Shown here: positions 53,663 through 64,000 of the stretch, piece by piece | Layout: the number at the start of each line of letters is the position of its first letter | Position numbering within the stretch: the stretch's first letter is position 1 | NCBI GenBank assembly: GCA_039621445.1 | Contig: CP154954.1 | Coordinates: forward strand, 69,816,670 to 69,880,669 | From: Euglena gracilis | Taxonomy: Eukaryota > Euglenida > Euglenophyceae > Euglenales | Direction: 5' to 3' | Length of the DNA stretch: 64,000 nucleotides | Made by a program: the position numbers and the translations under genes | Notes under the pieces: generated by a model | Told to the model about the DNA's origin: nothing | Database searches by the model: none | What the model saw: the letters and a program-made list of their open reading frames with translations, nothing else

Positions 53663-54565
53663 TTTTGTAGTAGAGGGTTTCATGGCAAAATTGTGAAATT
53701 GGTATTTGCCTGTGACAGGAAATAAGAGTTCTGTGCAACATGGTCATTCATTTGCTGTGAAATTCTGATTTTCAACTGCAGTTTTTTCGGGAAAAAAGCC
53801 ATGGTAGATGGCCCGAAAGTGGAGGGGGGTTATGAACCCAGGGGGGGGTCATCTGGGGGGTATGATTTGGGAAAATGCTTTTTAATGAAAAGCGCCGGGA
53901 GAGATTTTTGACTTTGGGACCCGATTTTCATTATGGATCAGCAGGGATCCCCCCCAGTCGGACCTGCTCAACACAGGACGGACCCCCCCTTGAAAGTGCT
54001 CGTCAGCTCTGCCAAGAAGAAAATTGCATCTCTACATCGAGAAAGACCCCCCGTATGGGGGTTCTAGACCTCGCCTCGAGCGTGAGGACTGTGCCTGGGA
54101 CAAGGACTTGTGCTGACGCCCGAGTCCACAGTCCCACTCGAGTCCGTGTCTCGGACACAGTTTCCGATGTCAAGGGGTCTGTGACCATTTTTAACCCCTT
54201 GAAAGCCGGACCTTGGTGACCATGAGCGAGAAGGTTTCTTGACGTGATTTCATTGGTCTGCCTAAACCCCACCCCCCACTTATAACCCCCCCCAATTATA
54301 TAACCCCCCCACTTATAATCCACCCCCTCGGGCCGACCAACCAAACCGGATCCTATAACCCCCCCCTGGGGAGAGAAAAATGGAAACCGCTGGGGACGAT
54401 TTTTCCAGCCCCAAACCAACCAAAAACTGATTTTTTTTGGCAAATTTTTGAGACCGACCATTATCAAAAATGCTATTTTTGACCAAATTTGCCGAAAATT
54501 GCCAATTTGGGGGTTTCGGGGTCATTTTGGGGGGGTCGGATTTTCACCAACAATTCCGGATCCTA

Positions 54566-55092
54566 CAGTCCCTCACCGTAAATTGTCCCCCCCCCGAAAA
54601 TTTCCCCCCCCCTGAAATTTCGGAATTTTCGTGGATTTGCAAAAGGCTCCGAAACGGTCGAAAATTTCCCCCCCCCCCTTCAGCCCCAGAGGAACGGCAA
54701 AGGCAGGTGGGTGGGGACTTTTTTTTATACATGCAAGGGCAGCACAGCTTCACCACTTGCATGGCCCCCGGGTCGAGGACTTGGCATCTTTTATTTTTTT
54801 TGTCCATTGAACCCTCAACGCATATTCTTGCAATACCCAAGCCTTGAAGCCATTGGTGGCAGAGCAATAAGACCCACCTCCCTGAAAAGAGGTGTTTGGG
54901 AATATATCATAACAACCACACAACATACGGCAAATGAATTCCGAATGCCGGCAGGCTTCATGGCTTTAAAGAAAAGAAGACACTAGGGAGGGACAGGGCT
55001 AAGTGTCCGAAACGGCCGAAAATTCCCCCCCCCCCTGGTAAAGAGCCCAAAAAACCCTCCCTAGGGGGGGGGAAATTTACGGCTAGGGACTG
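54566..55092. mobile_element. 527-bp Tc1/mariner-like miniature element with an empty site
   Basis: Ends CAGTCCCTCACCGTAAATT and AATTTACGGCTAGGGACTG carry poly-C/poly-G just inside them. TA flanks lie at 54564-54565 and 55093-55094. The second duplication copy reads GGATCCTATACCCC at the same point with a single TA, i.e. the unoccupied target. The interior (54700-54990) is of ordinary composition and may be captured sequence; no transposase is seen. Confidence 0.95.
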
Positions 55093-55364
55093 TATACCCC
55101 CCCCCATTTATAACCCCCCCCTTCGGCCGACCAACCAAACCGGATCCATTGAACCCTGGGGGGTTTATTAGTGGGGTTTAATTTCTGGTGTCCACAGACT
55201 TATAACTTGTGACGGAGCGGAGTACAGGCCCGGGCCCAAATCTCGTGGACGTTTATTTCGGTTGGACGAAAAACCTCGGGGGAATTAAGTCCGGTTAAAT
55301 TCCTCGACTGTCGGGTGGTCCACGGAATTAATTCCCCCGAGGATTACTTACCTGAAATAGCGAA

Positions 55365-56093
55365 AGGGTTGGGCAATTAACCGTTATTATTGGGGTCAAG
55401 CGATTAACCATGGTTAACTGGGGGTCAACAAGCGATTAACCAATTTTCGATTAACTGTGCCTTTCCCTCGATTAATCTCGATTAACCGCCACAAAAAATT
55501 CAAAGTGTCCCTATCCTTGAATATGCGCTCATGTTTGTGTGAATGAATTTACACGAACTTGCCTATCTGACCCATTAGACTCGGCAACGGAGATCCGTGT
55601 GGTTTTCATTTTTTTTTTGTTTGTTTGGCTCATGATCCATCCAATGAATGAGAGTCTAAGCTCTGGTTTGGGGATGATGTTTTCAGGCACCAATTTGGCA
55701 AGGTGCACAACACTCAACGGAGCAATCACTAAGGTGATTGCGCAAATCAATGGGGTCACAGCTTCTTTCATCTGATGACAATTACCACCCCTCCGAAGGG
55801 TTATGTTCGGTGTTGCAGTTGAAAATTGCCTATTTTCCAAAAGGGAACTTCAATTACCCACACAACGAGGTCCCCCACCCGGTGTATACCGGTAAGTCCC
55901 CAAAGGAGTAGAGAAATGTTCCCAAACCCAAGACATCTTTGATTTCTGCAAAAAAAAAGTCGATTAACTGGGGGGGCCACAAGCGATTAACCGTTTTTCG
56001 ATTAACCATGGTTAATCGTCCCCCCCACAAACGATCGATTAACTGGGGGGGTCACAAGCGATTAACCGTTTTTCGATTAACCATCCAACCCTG
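55365..56093. mobile_element. hAT-like element with GATTAACC subterminal repeats
   Basis: Left end AGGGTTGGGCAATTAACCG and right end CGATTAACCATCCAACCCT are imperfect inverted repeats resembling the 12566-12840 element. CGATTAACC or its variants occur at least eight times within 130 bp of each end. It lies exactly between the two duplication copies, so no target duplication can be assessed. Confidence 0.65.
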
Positions 56094-57507
56094 GTGCAAA
56101 GTGGTGTGACATTGCAGTTCAGTGGTCGGAGATTGGTCCTGGGAGTGTCCTTTGGCCGAAGGGTGGGGACGCCGGTTCTGTCCTGAGCCCGGCGTCTCTA
56201 AAACGCCGGCTTAAACAAGAGGTGTCGGACGCCGGTTCTGTCCAAAGCCCGGCGTTCCAAACGCCGGGTCCTTCGGACGGAACCGGCGTTTGGAACGCCG
56301 GGCTTTGGACAGAACCGGCGTCCGAGACCTCTTTTTTGTAGTAGAGGGTTTCATGGCAAAATTGTGAAATTGGTATTTGCCTGTGACAGGAAATAAGAGT
56401 TCTGTGCAACATGGTCATTCATTTGCTGTGAAATTCTGATTTTCAACTGCAGTTTTTTCGGGAAAAAAGCCATGGTAGATGGCCCGAAAGTGGAGGGGGG
56501 TTATGAACCCAGGGGGGGGTCATCTGGGGGGTATGATTTGGGAAAATGCTTTTTAATGAAAAGCGCCGGGAGAGATTTTTGACTTTGGGACCCGATTTTC
56601 ATTATGGATCAGCAGGGATCCCCCCCAGTCGGACCTGCTCAACACAGGACGGACCCCCCCTTGAAAGTGCTCGTCAGCTCTGCCAAGAAGAAAATTGCAT
56701 CTCTACATCGAGAAAGACCCCCCGTATGCAGGTTCTAGTCCTAGCCTCGAGCGTGAGGACTGTGCCTGGGACAAGGACTTGTGCTGACGCCCGAGTCCAC
56801 AGTCCCACTCGAGTCCGTGTCTCGGACACAGTTTCCGATGTCAAGGGGTCTGTGACCATTTTTAACCCCTTGAAAGCCGGACCTTGGTGACCATGAGCGA
56901 GAAGGTTTCTTGACGTGATTTCATTGGTCTGCCTAAACCCCACCCCCCACTTATAAACCCCCCCAATTATATAACCCCCCCACTTATAATCCACCCCCTC
57001 GGGCCGACCAACCAAACCGGATCCTATAACCCCCCCCTGGGGAGAGAAAAATGGAAACCGCTGGGGACGATTTTTCCAGCCCCAAACCAACCAAAAACTG
57101 ATTTTTTTTGGCAAATTTTTGAGACCGACCATTATCAAAAATGCTATTTTTGACCAAATTTGCCGAAAATTGCCAATTTGGGGGTTTCGGGGTCATTTTG
57201 GGGGGGTCGGATTTTCACCAACAATTCCGGATCCTATACCCCCCCCATTTATAACCCCCCCCTTCGGCCGACCAACCAAACCGGATCCATTGAACCCTGG
57301 GGGGTTTATTAGTGGGGTTTAATTTCTGGTGTCCACAGACTTATAACTTGTGACGGAGCGGAGTACAGGCCCGGGCCCAAATCTCGTGGACGTTTATTTC
57401 GGTTGGACGAAAAACCTCGGGGGAATTAAGTCCGGTTAAATTCCTCGACTGTCGGGTGGTCCACGGAATTAATTCCCCCGAGGATTACTTACCTGAAATA
57501 GCGAAAG
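56094..57507. repeat. Recent duplication, copy 2 (empty site)
   Basis: Counterpart of 53423-55366 without the miniature element. After CGAAAG the sequences diverge. The hairpin is at 56217-56333. Confidence 0.95.
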
Positions 57508-57726
57508 TATACGCCTTCTTTATCCCCTCCCCCCCCCCACGGTTGCACACCGCTCAGAAACCGATGAAGAAATTTTTGGTACGCAGTGCCAAGAATGCGA
57601 AGCCTGAAGCAGTGCAAGCTGCTGAAGAAGTTGATCACAGATAGGTTTATGTCCCTGGGGGTGTTGGGGACGCAGGGGGGACGCGGGGGGGGGGACGCGG
57701 GGGGGGGGGGGGACGCGGGGGCACCA
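57508..57726. other. GGGACGCGGGGG repeats; no gene
   Basis: Four GGGGACGC-G-run units at 57665-57720. The same motif is found inside both copies of the next duplication (58575-58620, 61430-61478). Confidence 0.6.
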
Positions 57727-58819
57727 CCATTCTAGGGACCATGATCAAAGCTGACTTTTTAAAAAAAAATCTGTTCTTTTTTTATTATTGAAAAAGGCAA
57801 CAAAAAAGTGCCTTTTTACAAAAAAAAATGGAAAGTGTGTTTTTTAAAAGAACTTTTGCAACACAACGTCCTCTTAAAAAAAAACCTCCAAAAACTGGTG
57901 CATTTCCACACCCAAAATGGAGTTTTGTCAAAAATGGCCCAACATTCCCAAAAAATGTGCTGGTCAATTAGAATATCCTACAAAATTCTCTTTCAAAAAA
58001 ATTCTTTGAAAGGCAGTCTCTAGCAAACTCAAAATGGGAAGATGGCTCTTTGGGATACACCATGATCAGAAATTCCAGGTGAGAGGATGGGCTGAATGCC
58101 ATGGGCTGAAAAAAATTGACAAAATGGAAAAGAGAACAGGAGATGGGAACGGTGTCAACAAAAAGGACACAAAATGGGAAAGGTGTGCAGTGATTGTGGC
58201 GGGACATTCTAGGATTAGCATTGATCATGCCGAACAAACAGGAAATAAAAAATGGACACTTTTGCAACCACCACCAATTGTCTGCCTGCGTCCCATCAAC
58301 TGCGGTACAAAGAAATCGGAAGCATCCGTAAGAGACTCGTTAGGTCACGACCTTCACCCATCACAAGCGGCAGGGGGGTCCCACGGGATCCCCCCCCCAT
58401 GCCTGGGATCCAGCAAACAACTGCCATTTTTTTTGAGTGGCAAGGATAAAAAATTGACTTCTCACTTTGCAACGTTCTTTTTCCTTCTCCCCTTTTCTTT
58501 GTTTCATCACATCAAGCATGCCGGGACATTGCAAAAAAGCCTCTTCAAAAAAAGGACACCAAGCCACTTGGTGGGGACGCGGGGGGGACGCGGGGGGGGG
58601 ACGCGGGGGGGACGCGGGGGCTCAACCCCCCCTTGGCAATCAAATTAAAATTTGTGAAAAACTCCCTGGGTTTCTGACTGACGAGGATAAATGTCTGATT
58701 TTTTACAATTGGCAAATGTCCTCATTTTCGAAGATTGGAATGCTGAACCATACGGCATGCTATCCGCTTCGTGCGGCGTACGTATTGCTTGGTCTGGACA
58801 GCCGGGCGGCTGGTGACAG
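57727..58819. repeat. Duplicated ~1.1-kb segment, copy 1
   Basis: Nearly identical to 60601-61676 and in the same orientation, with differences mostly in homopolymers and a short KELLQH-coding indel near 57850. It contains a plus-strand frame (58034-58648) and an alternative frame; neither has a recognised domain. After GGTGACAG this copy enters a (GGAC)n array, whereas copy 2 continues with TGACTTTCATCTGG, the sequence also found at 42290 and 43980. Copy 1 therefore appears truncated. Confidence 0.9.
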
Positions 58820-58990
58820 GCGGACGGACGGACGGACGGACGGCTGGTGAAAAAAGCGAAGGTCCGGACGGACGGCTGAAGTTGTGGCCTTGGTCCAGAC
58901 GGCTGAAGAAAATGCAATTGGTCCAGCTAGCCGGCTAGCCGGCTAGCCGGCTGGCCGGCTGGCCGGCTGGCCCGCTTGCCGGCTGGGTCT
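58820..58990. repeat. (GGAC)n and (AGCCGGCT)n arrays
   Basis: 58820-58845 is a short (ACGG)n run. 58922-58982 repeats GCTAGCCG / GCTGGCCG, which are palindromic. Related to 9955-10230 and 12443-12566. Confidence 0.85.
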
Positions 58991-59055
58991 TTGGAAGCGC
59001 ATGTGGCTTTTTTGTTCTTGTCGCGAACTGGGCAAGTCCTAATTCTGGGTGCTCT

Positions 59056-59330
59056 GTGCAAAAAAAGACATTTTACAATGATGAAAACTTGCACACAGCG
59101 GGATTTGAACCCGCGAGCTCACGGTTGCGAACTGTATGCCACACCAATTATACTGTGTGCATGATACGCAGTGAAATATCAAAAGAGGAAAAGGACCAGT
59201 CCATAAAATGAAGATGGACGAAATCTCGAAAAAATACCCCATTTTGAATGTGGTAGTATGCAAATTTCTTCTGTTCTAGTTAATTTGATTCATAGGGCAC
59301 ATCAAAGATCCCCAGCATACGCTTCCTGTG
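59056..59330. repeat. Second copy of the 9650-9930 repeat
   Basis: Same orientation. Contains the tRNA-like sequence at 59091-59160. Confidence 0.65.
59091..59160 (-). tRNA. tRNA-like sequence (pseudo-tRNA)
   Basis: The acceptor strands GCACACA and TGTGTGC pair at all seven positions, and the T arm GCGGG-TTCAAAT-CCCGC is perfect. The D arm is short and not closed, and the anticodon stem has a mismatch (loop TTCGCAA). It is better preserved than its relative at 9680-9751 but still atypical. Confidence 0.5.
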
Positions 59331-59384
59331 AAGAAATTATGAATCACCACACGCAAAAAAATGCTTGCATTCCCAATCGTTCTC

Positions 59385-60390
59385 CTTCAGTGTCACAATG
59401 CCGTTTCGGGTGGAAGAGGTGTGGGATGGTTATGATGATAGTACAGGGTGCTGAAATGAAGTGAATTTACAGGAACTTATTGCTTTGTGGAAAGGGTACA
59501 TCACCACATGCAGGCCTTTGCTCTGAACAAATACACATTCGAGCGAGCAGAGGCCTGCCTGCAACACGGTGACAGGCCCTTGGTGGGTCTACTTATTTTC
59601 TGCTTGGTACTTGCTACTTGGATCAGAAGTCTGAAGACAGATTGCACAGACATTTTGTCCTCAGATGCTGGTTTTCTTCTGAAACTTCCATTTTTGTTTC
59701 TTGCGTTCTTTATTGTTCTTGTTATGCTGTTCGACAAATGTTCTTGGAAACCAAAATTGGGAGAAGTTTTTCAATCTGGCAAACAGCCCAAAATTTTCCA
59801 TTTCACATTTTTTGCGATGTCATGGTTTTTTTTTGGGCCAGATTGGGCCACATGTTCATCCAGTTTTGGGCTAGATGTGGTGGCCAGTTTTGGTCCACAG
59901 GATTCTCTCAGAAAGGAGTTGTTTGGGTACCATTCTCTTGGAAAGGGGGGGCAGAAAACCGTTTTGTTTCCTTTTTTTTGGCAAAATATGTGATGTTCAA
60001 CGAGAAAAATGTCAGTGATATTTGACTGTGCCAAAAGTTTGTTTACTTAATTGACCCCCCTCCTCAAAAGTATGAGTTTTTAGGACGGAAAATTTTGAGG
60101 TTTTTTGTGAAAAAAGTTTTTTTCCATCAAAAATCACGTATTTTTGGGTTTTATTTTTTAAAACTTTTCTGGGCAAAATCCCCGTTGTCCCGAAAACGGT
60201 GAAAATGTTGTGGTGGGTGTGGAGGGGGGGGGGTCGACTTACCCCCTATTCCAGTTCTTCCGACGCAGTCTTTTGGTGCTGCTGACTAATCCGCCGCGGT
60301 GGATGAAACCGAGGTTGCGTCGTGCCCTATATAATTTTTTAGGCCACTAAAAAACAGGTGGAGGCGCCCCAGCCGCGGCCATTTCTTGAT
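59385..60390. repeat. Inverted copy of 8085-9310
   Basis: Includes the RAEACLQHGDRPLV-coding stretch (59545-59590), the GAAACTTCC-ATTTTTGTTTCTTGC junction shared with the composite segments, TGGGCC/GGCCAG repeats (59830-59900) and the ATCACGTATTTTTGGG block near 60130. Confidence 0.65.
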
Positions 60391-60429
60391 TTGACGCGAA
60401 GAGTGGAGGGAAGCCGTGACTGCTTTTCG

Positions 60430-60600
60430 AAAGTAAGGAAAAATTTTTTTTTGGTCCGGCCGGCTGGCAAGACAGACATAGGTCCGGCTGGACGGACGGC
60501 TGGCGAAAAAATGCTTCGTCCGGACGGACGGCTGGGCGTTCAGCATTGGTCCGGCTGAAGAGGTCCGGACGGCTCGGACGGACGGACGGCCAGCCGCCCC
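60430..60600. repeat. Inverted copy of the GGAC-rich block at 9955-10130
   Basis: GCTGGCGAAAAAATGCTTCG and AGAGGTCCGGACGGCTCGGA are exact or near-exact complements of the 10-kb block. It directly precedes copy 2 of the 1.1-kb duplication. Confidence 0.8.
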
Positions 60601-61676
60601 CCATTCTAGGGACCATGATCAAAGCTGACTTTTTAAAAAAAATCTGTTCTTTTTTTATTATTGAAAAAGGCAACAAAAAAGTGCCTTTTACAAAAAAAAT
60701 GGAAAGTGTGTTTTTTAAACAACGTCCTCTTAAAAAAAACCTCCAAAAACTGGTGCATTTCCACACCCAAAATGGAGTTTTGTCAAAAATGGCCCAACAT
60801 TCCCAAAAAATGTGCTGGTCAATTAGAATATCCTGCAAAATTCTCTTTCAAAAAATTCTTTGAAAGGCAGTCTCTAGCAAACTCAAAATGGGAAGATGGC
60901 TCTTTGGGATACACCATGATCAGAAATTCCAGGTGAGAGGATGGGCTGAATGCCATGGGCTGAAAAAAATTGACAAAATGGAAAAGAGAACAGGAGATGG
61001 GAACGGTGTCAACAAAAAGGACACAAAATGGGAAAGGTGTGCAGTGATTGCGGCGGGACATTCTAGGATTAGCATTGATCATGCCGAACAAACAGGAAAT
61101 AAAAAATGGACACTTTTGCAACCACCACCAATTGTCTGCCTGCGTCCCATCAACTGCGGTACAAAGAAATCGGAAGCATCCGTAAGAGACTCGTTAGGTC
61201 ACGACCTTCACCCATCACAAGCGGCAGGGGGGTCCCACGGGATCCCCCCCCCATGCCTGGGATCCAGCAAACAACTGCCATTTTTTTTGAGTGGCAAGGA
61301 TAAAAAATTGACTTCTCACTTTGCAACGTTCTTTTTCCTTCTCCCCTTTTCTTTGTTTCATCACATCAAGCATGCCGGGACATTGCAAAAAAGCCTCTTC
61401 AAAAAAAGGACACCAAGCCACTTGGTGGGGACGCGGGGGGGACGCGGGGGGGGGGGGACGCGGGGGGGACGCGGGGGCTCAACCCCCCCTTGGCAATCAA
61501 ATTAAAATTTGTGAAAAACTCCCTGGGTTTCTGACTGACGAGGATAAATGTCTGATTTTTTATAATTGGCAAATGTCCTCATTTTCGAAGATTGGAATGC
61601 TGAACCATACGGCATGCTATCCGCTTCGTGCGGCGTACGTATTGCTTGGTCTGGACAGCCGGGCGGCTGGTGACAG
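60601..61676. repeat. Duplicated ~1.1-kb segment, copy 2
   Basis: Counterpart of 57727-58819. It continues into TGACTTTCATCTGGACGG and GCCGGC-rich DNA, then into the Ty3/gypsy fragment. The 283-codon plus-strand frame that spans this join is not a gene. Confidence 0.9.
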
Positions 61677-61767
61677 TGACTTTCATCTGGACGGACGGCT
61701 GGAAAGCCGGCATGTTGGCTGGCTAGGTTGGTCTGCCAGCCGGCTTGCTTGGTCCGGCCGAACGCCC

Positions 61768-62010
61768 CCCGAAGTTGAGGGCACCGAGAAAACGTTGAAG
61801 GGACTTGAGGTCTTTCACCAGAACACGCTGCAAAGCCTCAATTTTCTTCGTTTAGGGTTTCCACCAGCCACTTTGCAGTTGATATCTGAGGTACTCCAAA
61901 CTTTCTTTCATGACCTCACACTTGCTGAGTTTGATTCTGAGGTGATCTTGTCGCGCGACCTCGAAAAACTCTCTCAAAATCTCACGGTGTTTCTCCAGTG
62001 CAGAGCTGGC
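61768..62010 (-). pseudogene. Ty3/gypsy reverse transcriptase fragment
   Basis: On the minus strand one frame reads EKHREILREFFEVARQDHLR, then LSKCEVMKESLEYL, then KKIEALQRVLVKDLKSLQRF followed by LGALNF. This matches the part of Ty3/gypsy reverse transcriptase after the YxDD motif (H-L-x-x-V..., L-x-K-C-x-F, V-x-F/Y-L-G, and the R-x-F-L-G-L-x-N-Y/F motif). An in-frame stop replaces the residue after GWWKP, and both ends are cut off. The catalytic YxDD region and RNase H are absent, so it is a dead fragment. Confidence 0.8.
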
Positions 62011-63029
62011 GGTGTGTGTGATTTTTTTTTAAAAAACGGCAAAAACCAGGTTTTTTTGAAAACGAAATTTGACACGGGCACTACCGTCACCGTGGGTCCA
62101 ACCCAAAATACCTTCACGCTCCATAATGACCACGCACTTTCCCCCTCCTTTCCTCATAAACCATTGCAATGAGGCGTGAGCACAAGAGGTGGATCCCAGG
62201 AATGCGAATTTCACGTGACAAACGCCATCGTGTGAAAGATTACTTGCGGTAAAGTACCCTGCGTTAGTCAGCCGGACAGAGGAGCTGGGGTATCTGGCTG
62301 GCCGCAGCTAGCCGCACCTGGCTGGATGGCAAAAAAAAGGAGGAGGTCTGGCCAGCCATGGCCAGCCACAGGTGGGGATTTAGAGGAGGAGGAGGTGTGG
62401 CTGCCATAGCTGGCGTTTTTTTGTTTTTTTTTAAAAAAAACGTTTTGGTTTTGTTTTTTATTAAAAAAACAGGCAAAAAAAACGGCAAAAAAACAAAAGA
62501 GGAAAATGATGGTCCAAATTTTGCCTTTGATCGCAAGGGTGAACCAATCTTAGCTCAAATGACTTGAAAACCAATACTTTGGAGGTCTTCAACAAGAATG
62601 GTCAAAATAGGGCATTTTTCTGCATTTTGGGATGTTTCAACTTGAAACATCCCAAATTTGGTGTCTTTCTCTACCTGAGGATGGGCAAAAAAAAGCTAAA
62701 ATTAAAGGCAAAAAATTTTTTTGCCCTGGACCCTCAATGGCGTTTTTTTTTAAAAAAAACACGTTTTTTAAAAAAAACGTGTTTTTTTTGACTTCGTTTT
62801 AAACGAAGTGCCAGCTATGGTGGCTGGATTCAGTATTGAGGGTCTGAAAGAGGAGGAGGAGGTCTGGATGGCCGCGATGGAAACAGGGCTGCTGTTTTTT
62901 ATGTCTTTTTTGAATGACAACGAAACAGGGGTTAACAACAGAAAGAAACACATTTTTTATTGTCGAAAATGAAGGAATTCGCGAATGCGTGATTTTCTGT
63001 GGGACTATCTTAATTTTATCATCCAGACA
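62011..63029. other. No recognised gene; T/A palindromes
   Basis: 62410-62475 and 62735-62815 contain T-run/A-run palindromes (CGTTTTTTTTTAAAAAAAAC, CTTCGTTTTAAACGAAG). These resemble those inside the 2936-4660 foldback element and at 52015-52080. GGCCAGCCATGGCCAGCC repeats lie at 62345-62375. Confidence 0.5.
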
Positions 63030-63597
63030 ATGCCTGGGCGAAGAGAAGAAGCAGTCTGGACCTGCTACGCGCCAAAAATGACGCTCCCCGGGTACAAAGG
63101 GAAGTGTGGACAGTGCCTCGGCTGTGGGAAGGCTGTGAGCACGACCACCGCCGCCAGGGGGGTGAGGCACGCTGACAGCTGTGTGAAACTGAAATCGAGG
63201 GGGATATGGTCACAGCCGCCCCCGCTGGAGAGGTACGTGATCAGCACGACCCTGGATACCCGGCGACAACTAGACCTTGCCGCTGGGAGGTTTTTTTTTC
63301 AGTTGCAACCTGCTGTTCTCCGTCGATGAGGAAGAGCACTTCCGTAAATTTGTGGCTATGTTGCGGCCGGGGTACAGAGTCCCGTGCCGAGAAACGTTGA
63401 GCACCACAGTTTTGGACAATCTACTTGCAGTATGCCATTGGGTTTTGTGCCACATCCTGTTTTCAATTGGTTTTCAGGGCGTGAAGAAACGATTGAGACA
63501 TCAGATATCTGGAAAGAAGGTGGTTGAGTGTGGATGCCAGGACCGGCCCCCATCCATGGAGCTGCCTATTTTCATATTTTGTCATCATCGGAGGCGT
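63030..63597 (+). pseudogene. hAT transposase N-terminal region, frameshifted
   Basis: From the ATG at 63030 the frame encodes a zinc-finger-like motif (CGQCLGCGK then RHADSC), as in BED/hAT N-termini, and runs to about 63290. At the run of nine T (63291-63299) the homologous reading moves to another frame, which continues DEEEHFRKFVAML and LRPGYRVPCRETLS. This is the F-x-x-xM-L-x-P-x-Y-x-xP-x-R-x-x-L motif of the DUF659-type hAT N-terminal region. A 48-nt GT...TTTTCAG segment (63430-63477) could be an intron but is in frame. After GKKV the homology fades, and a GGAC array truncates the gene at 63598. Confidence 0.7.
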
Positions 63598-63740
63598 GCG
63601 GACGGACGGACGAACGGACGGACGGACGGACGGACGGATAGAGAAAATTCCTTTCACCTGGACGGACGGCTGGACAGGGTGCACTTTGGCTGGACGGACG
63701 GACGACTTGGTTAGTCTCAAAATCGCGACAGGTCTAGCGC
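63592..63740. repeat. Third copy of the GGAC-array unit
   Basis: Begins GGAGGCGTGCGGACGGACGG and continues AAATTCCTTTCACCTGG, GGCTGGACAGGGTGCA and GGTTAGTCTCAAAATCGCGA, like 40424-40560. The tRNA-like 3' part is absent. Confidence 0.85.
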
Positions 63741-64000
63741 AGGCGACCACTCCCGGTATTTCCTAATTTGTCCCGGTATTTCCTAATTTGTGTCGGAGCG
63801 CCACTGAGATAGCGCCAGCACAAACCCTCCAACGCCCGGACTGGGACTCCCTCTGGGCAGCCTACCGAACCGGCAGCCCGGCACCCACACGACCACCTCG
63901 AGCACACTGAGCCCCCCTCACCCTCCACTAATCTCCTCACCCCTCAACCGCCACCGCATATACCTTCACTGCCCATGGGCCTCGCCCATCTGTACACAGC
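63741..64000. other. Window end; C-rich DNA of different composition
   Basis: CCCGGTATTTCCTAATTTGT occurs twice in tandem (63752-63791). After that the sequence is C-rich without homopolymers, and a plus-strand frame with many Pro and His codons stays open to the end of the window. It could be the start of a coding region beyond the window, but no domain is visible. Confidence 0.35.

Larger units (their letters stand above)
53423..55366. repeat. Recent duplication, copy 1 (carries an insertion)
   Basis: It starts GTGCAAAGTGGTGTGACATT and ends CTGAAATAGCGAAAG. It is nearly identical to 56094-57507, apart from a handful of substitutions (for example GTCTCGG/GTGTCGG, TATGGGGG/TATGCAGG) and the 527-bp insertion at 54566-55092. 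No gene is recognised; frames in both copies are hypothetical. Confidence 0.95.

Noticed and set aside
61321-62172. 283-codon plus-strand frame
   Set aside because: It joins a duplicated non-coding segment, a GGAC-rich repeat and the antisense strand of a reverse transcriptase fragment.

Overview
The window looks like nuclear DNA from a eukaryote with a large, repeat-dominated genome. Support comes from splice-site-like signals around short open exons, fragments of hAT and Ty3/gypsy transposable elements, tRNA-derived repeats, long microsatellites and many miniature inverted-repeat elements. There are no operons, ribosome-binding sites, rRNA genes or CRISPR arrays. I cannot place the lineage from sequence alone; an alga or another protist with an expanded genome would fit, but that is a guess. 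No complete, recognisable host protein gene is present. The long open frames are translations of microsatellites, satellites or poly-G/poly-C tracts.

Layout. At 1.3-5 kb are two tandem arrays; the second, a ~165-bp satellite, is split by a 1.7-kb foldback element. G-rich tracts and a 149-nt foldback follow (5-6.2 kb). From 6.6 to 12.5 kb lie miniature elements, a broken hAT transposase (12.07-12.41 kb) and tandem repeats. The segment at 12.8-14.1 kb reappears inverted at 41.25-42.36 kb, with one internal block flipped. Hairpin clusters built on a GCGC-A/T-TTGCGC dyad sit at 14.2-16.2 kb and 50.5-51.5 kb. At 19.5-21.1 kb are two short exon-like coding pieces on the minus strand and an element with a 14-bp target duplication. 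A 1.6-kb hexanucleotide microsatellite and a 0.5-kb tetranucleotide one (23.1-25.7 kb) flank a hAT-like miniature element. Between 26 and 47 kb the DNA is mostly repeats, miniature elements, tRNA-like sequences and a few exon candidates. At 48-49.6 kb two inward-facing tRNA-like sequences flank a perfect 84-bp palindrome and a terminal-inverted-repeat element. At 53.4-57.5 kb a recent duplication captures an insertion with its empty site. A second recent duplication covers 57.7-61.7 kb. The window ends with a Ty3/gypsy reverse-transcriptase fragment and a frameshifted hAT N-terminal region.

The dominant theme is non-autonomous DNA transposons. At least eight insertions have homopolymeric C/G stretches built into short terminal inverted repeats and are flanked by TA on both sides, as expected for Tc1/mariner-type mobilisation. 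Others carry 7-8-bp duplications and CAGGG-type ends as in hAT elements, and hAT protein remnants are present that could have derived from mobilising elements. None of the transposase remnants in the window is intact.
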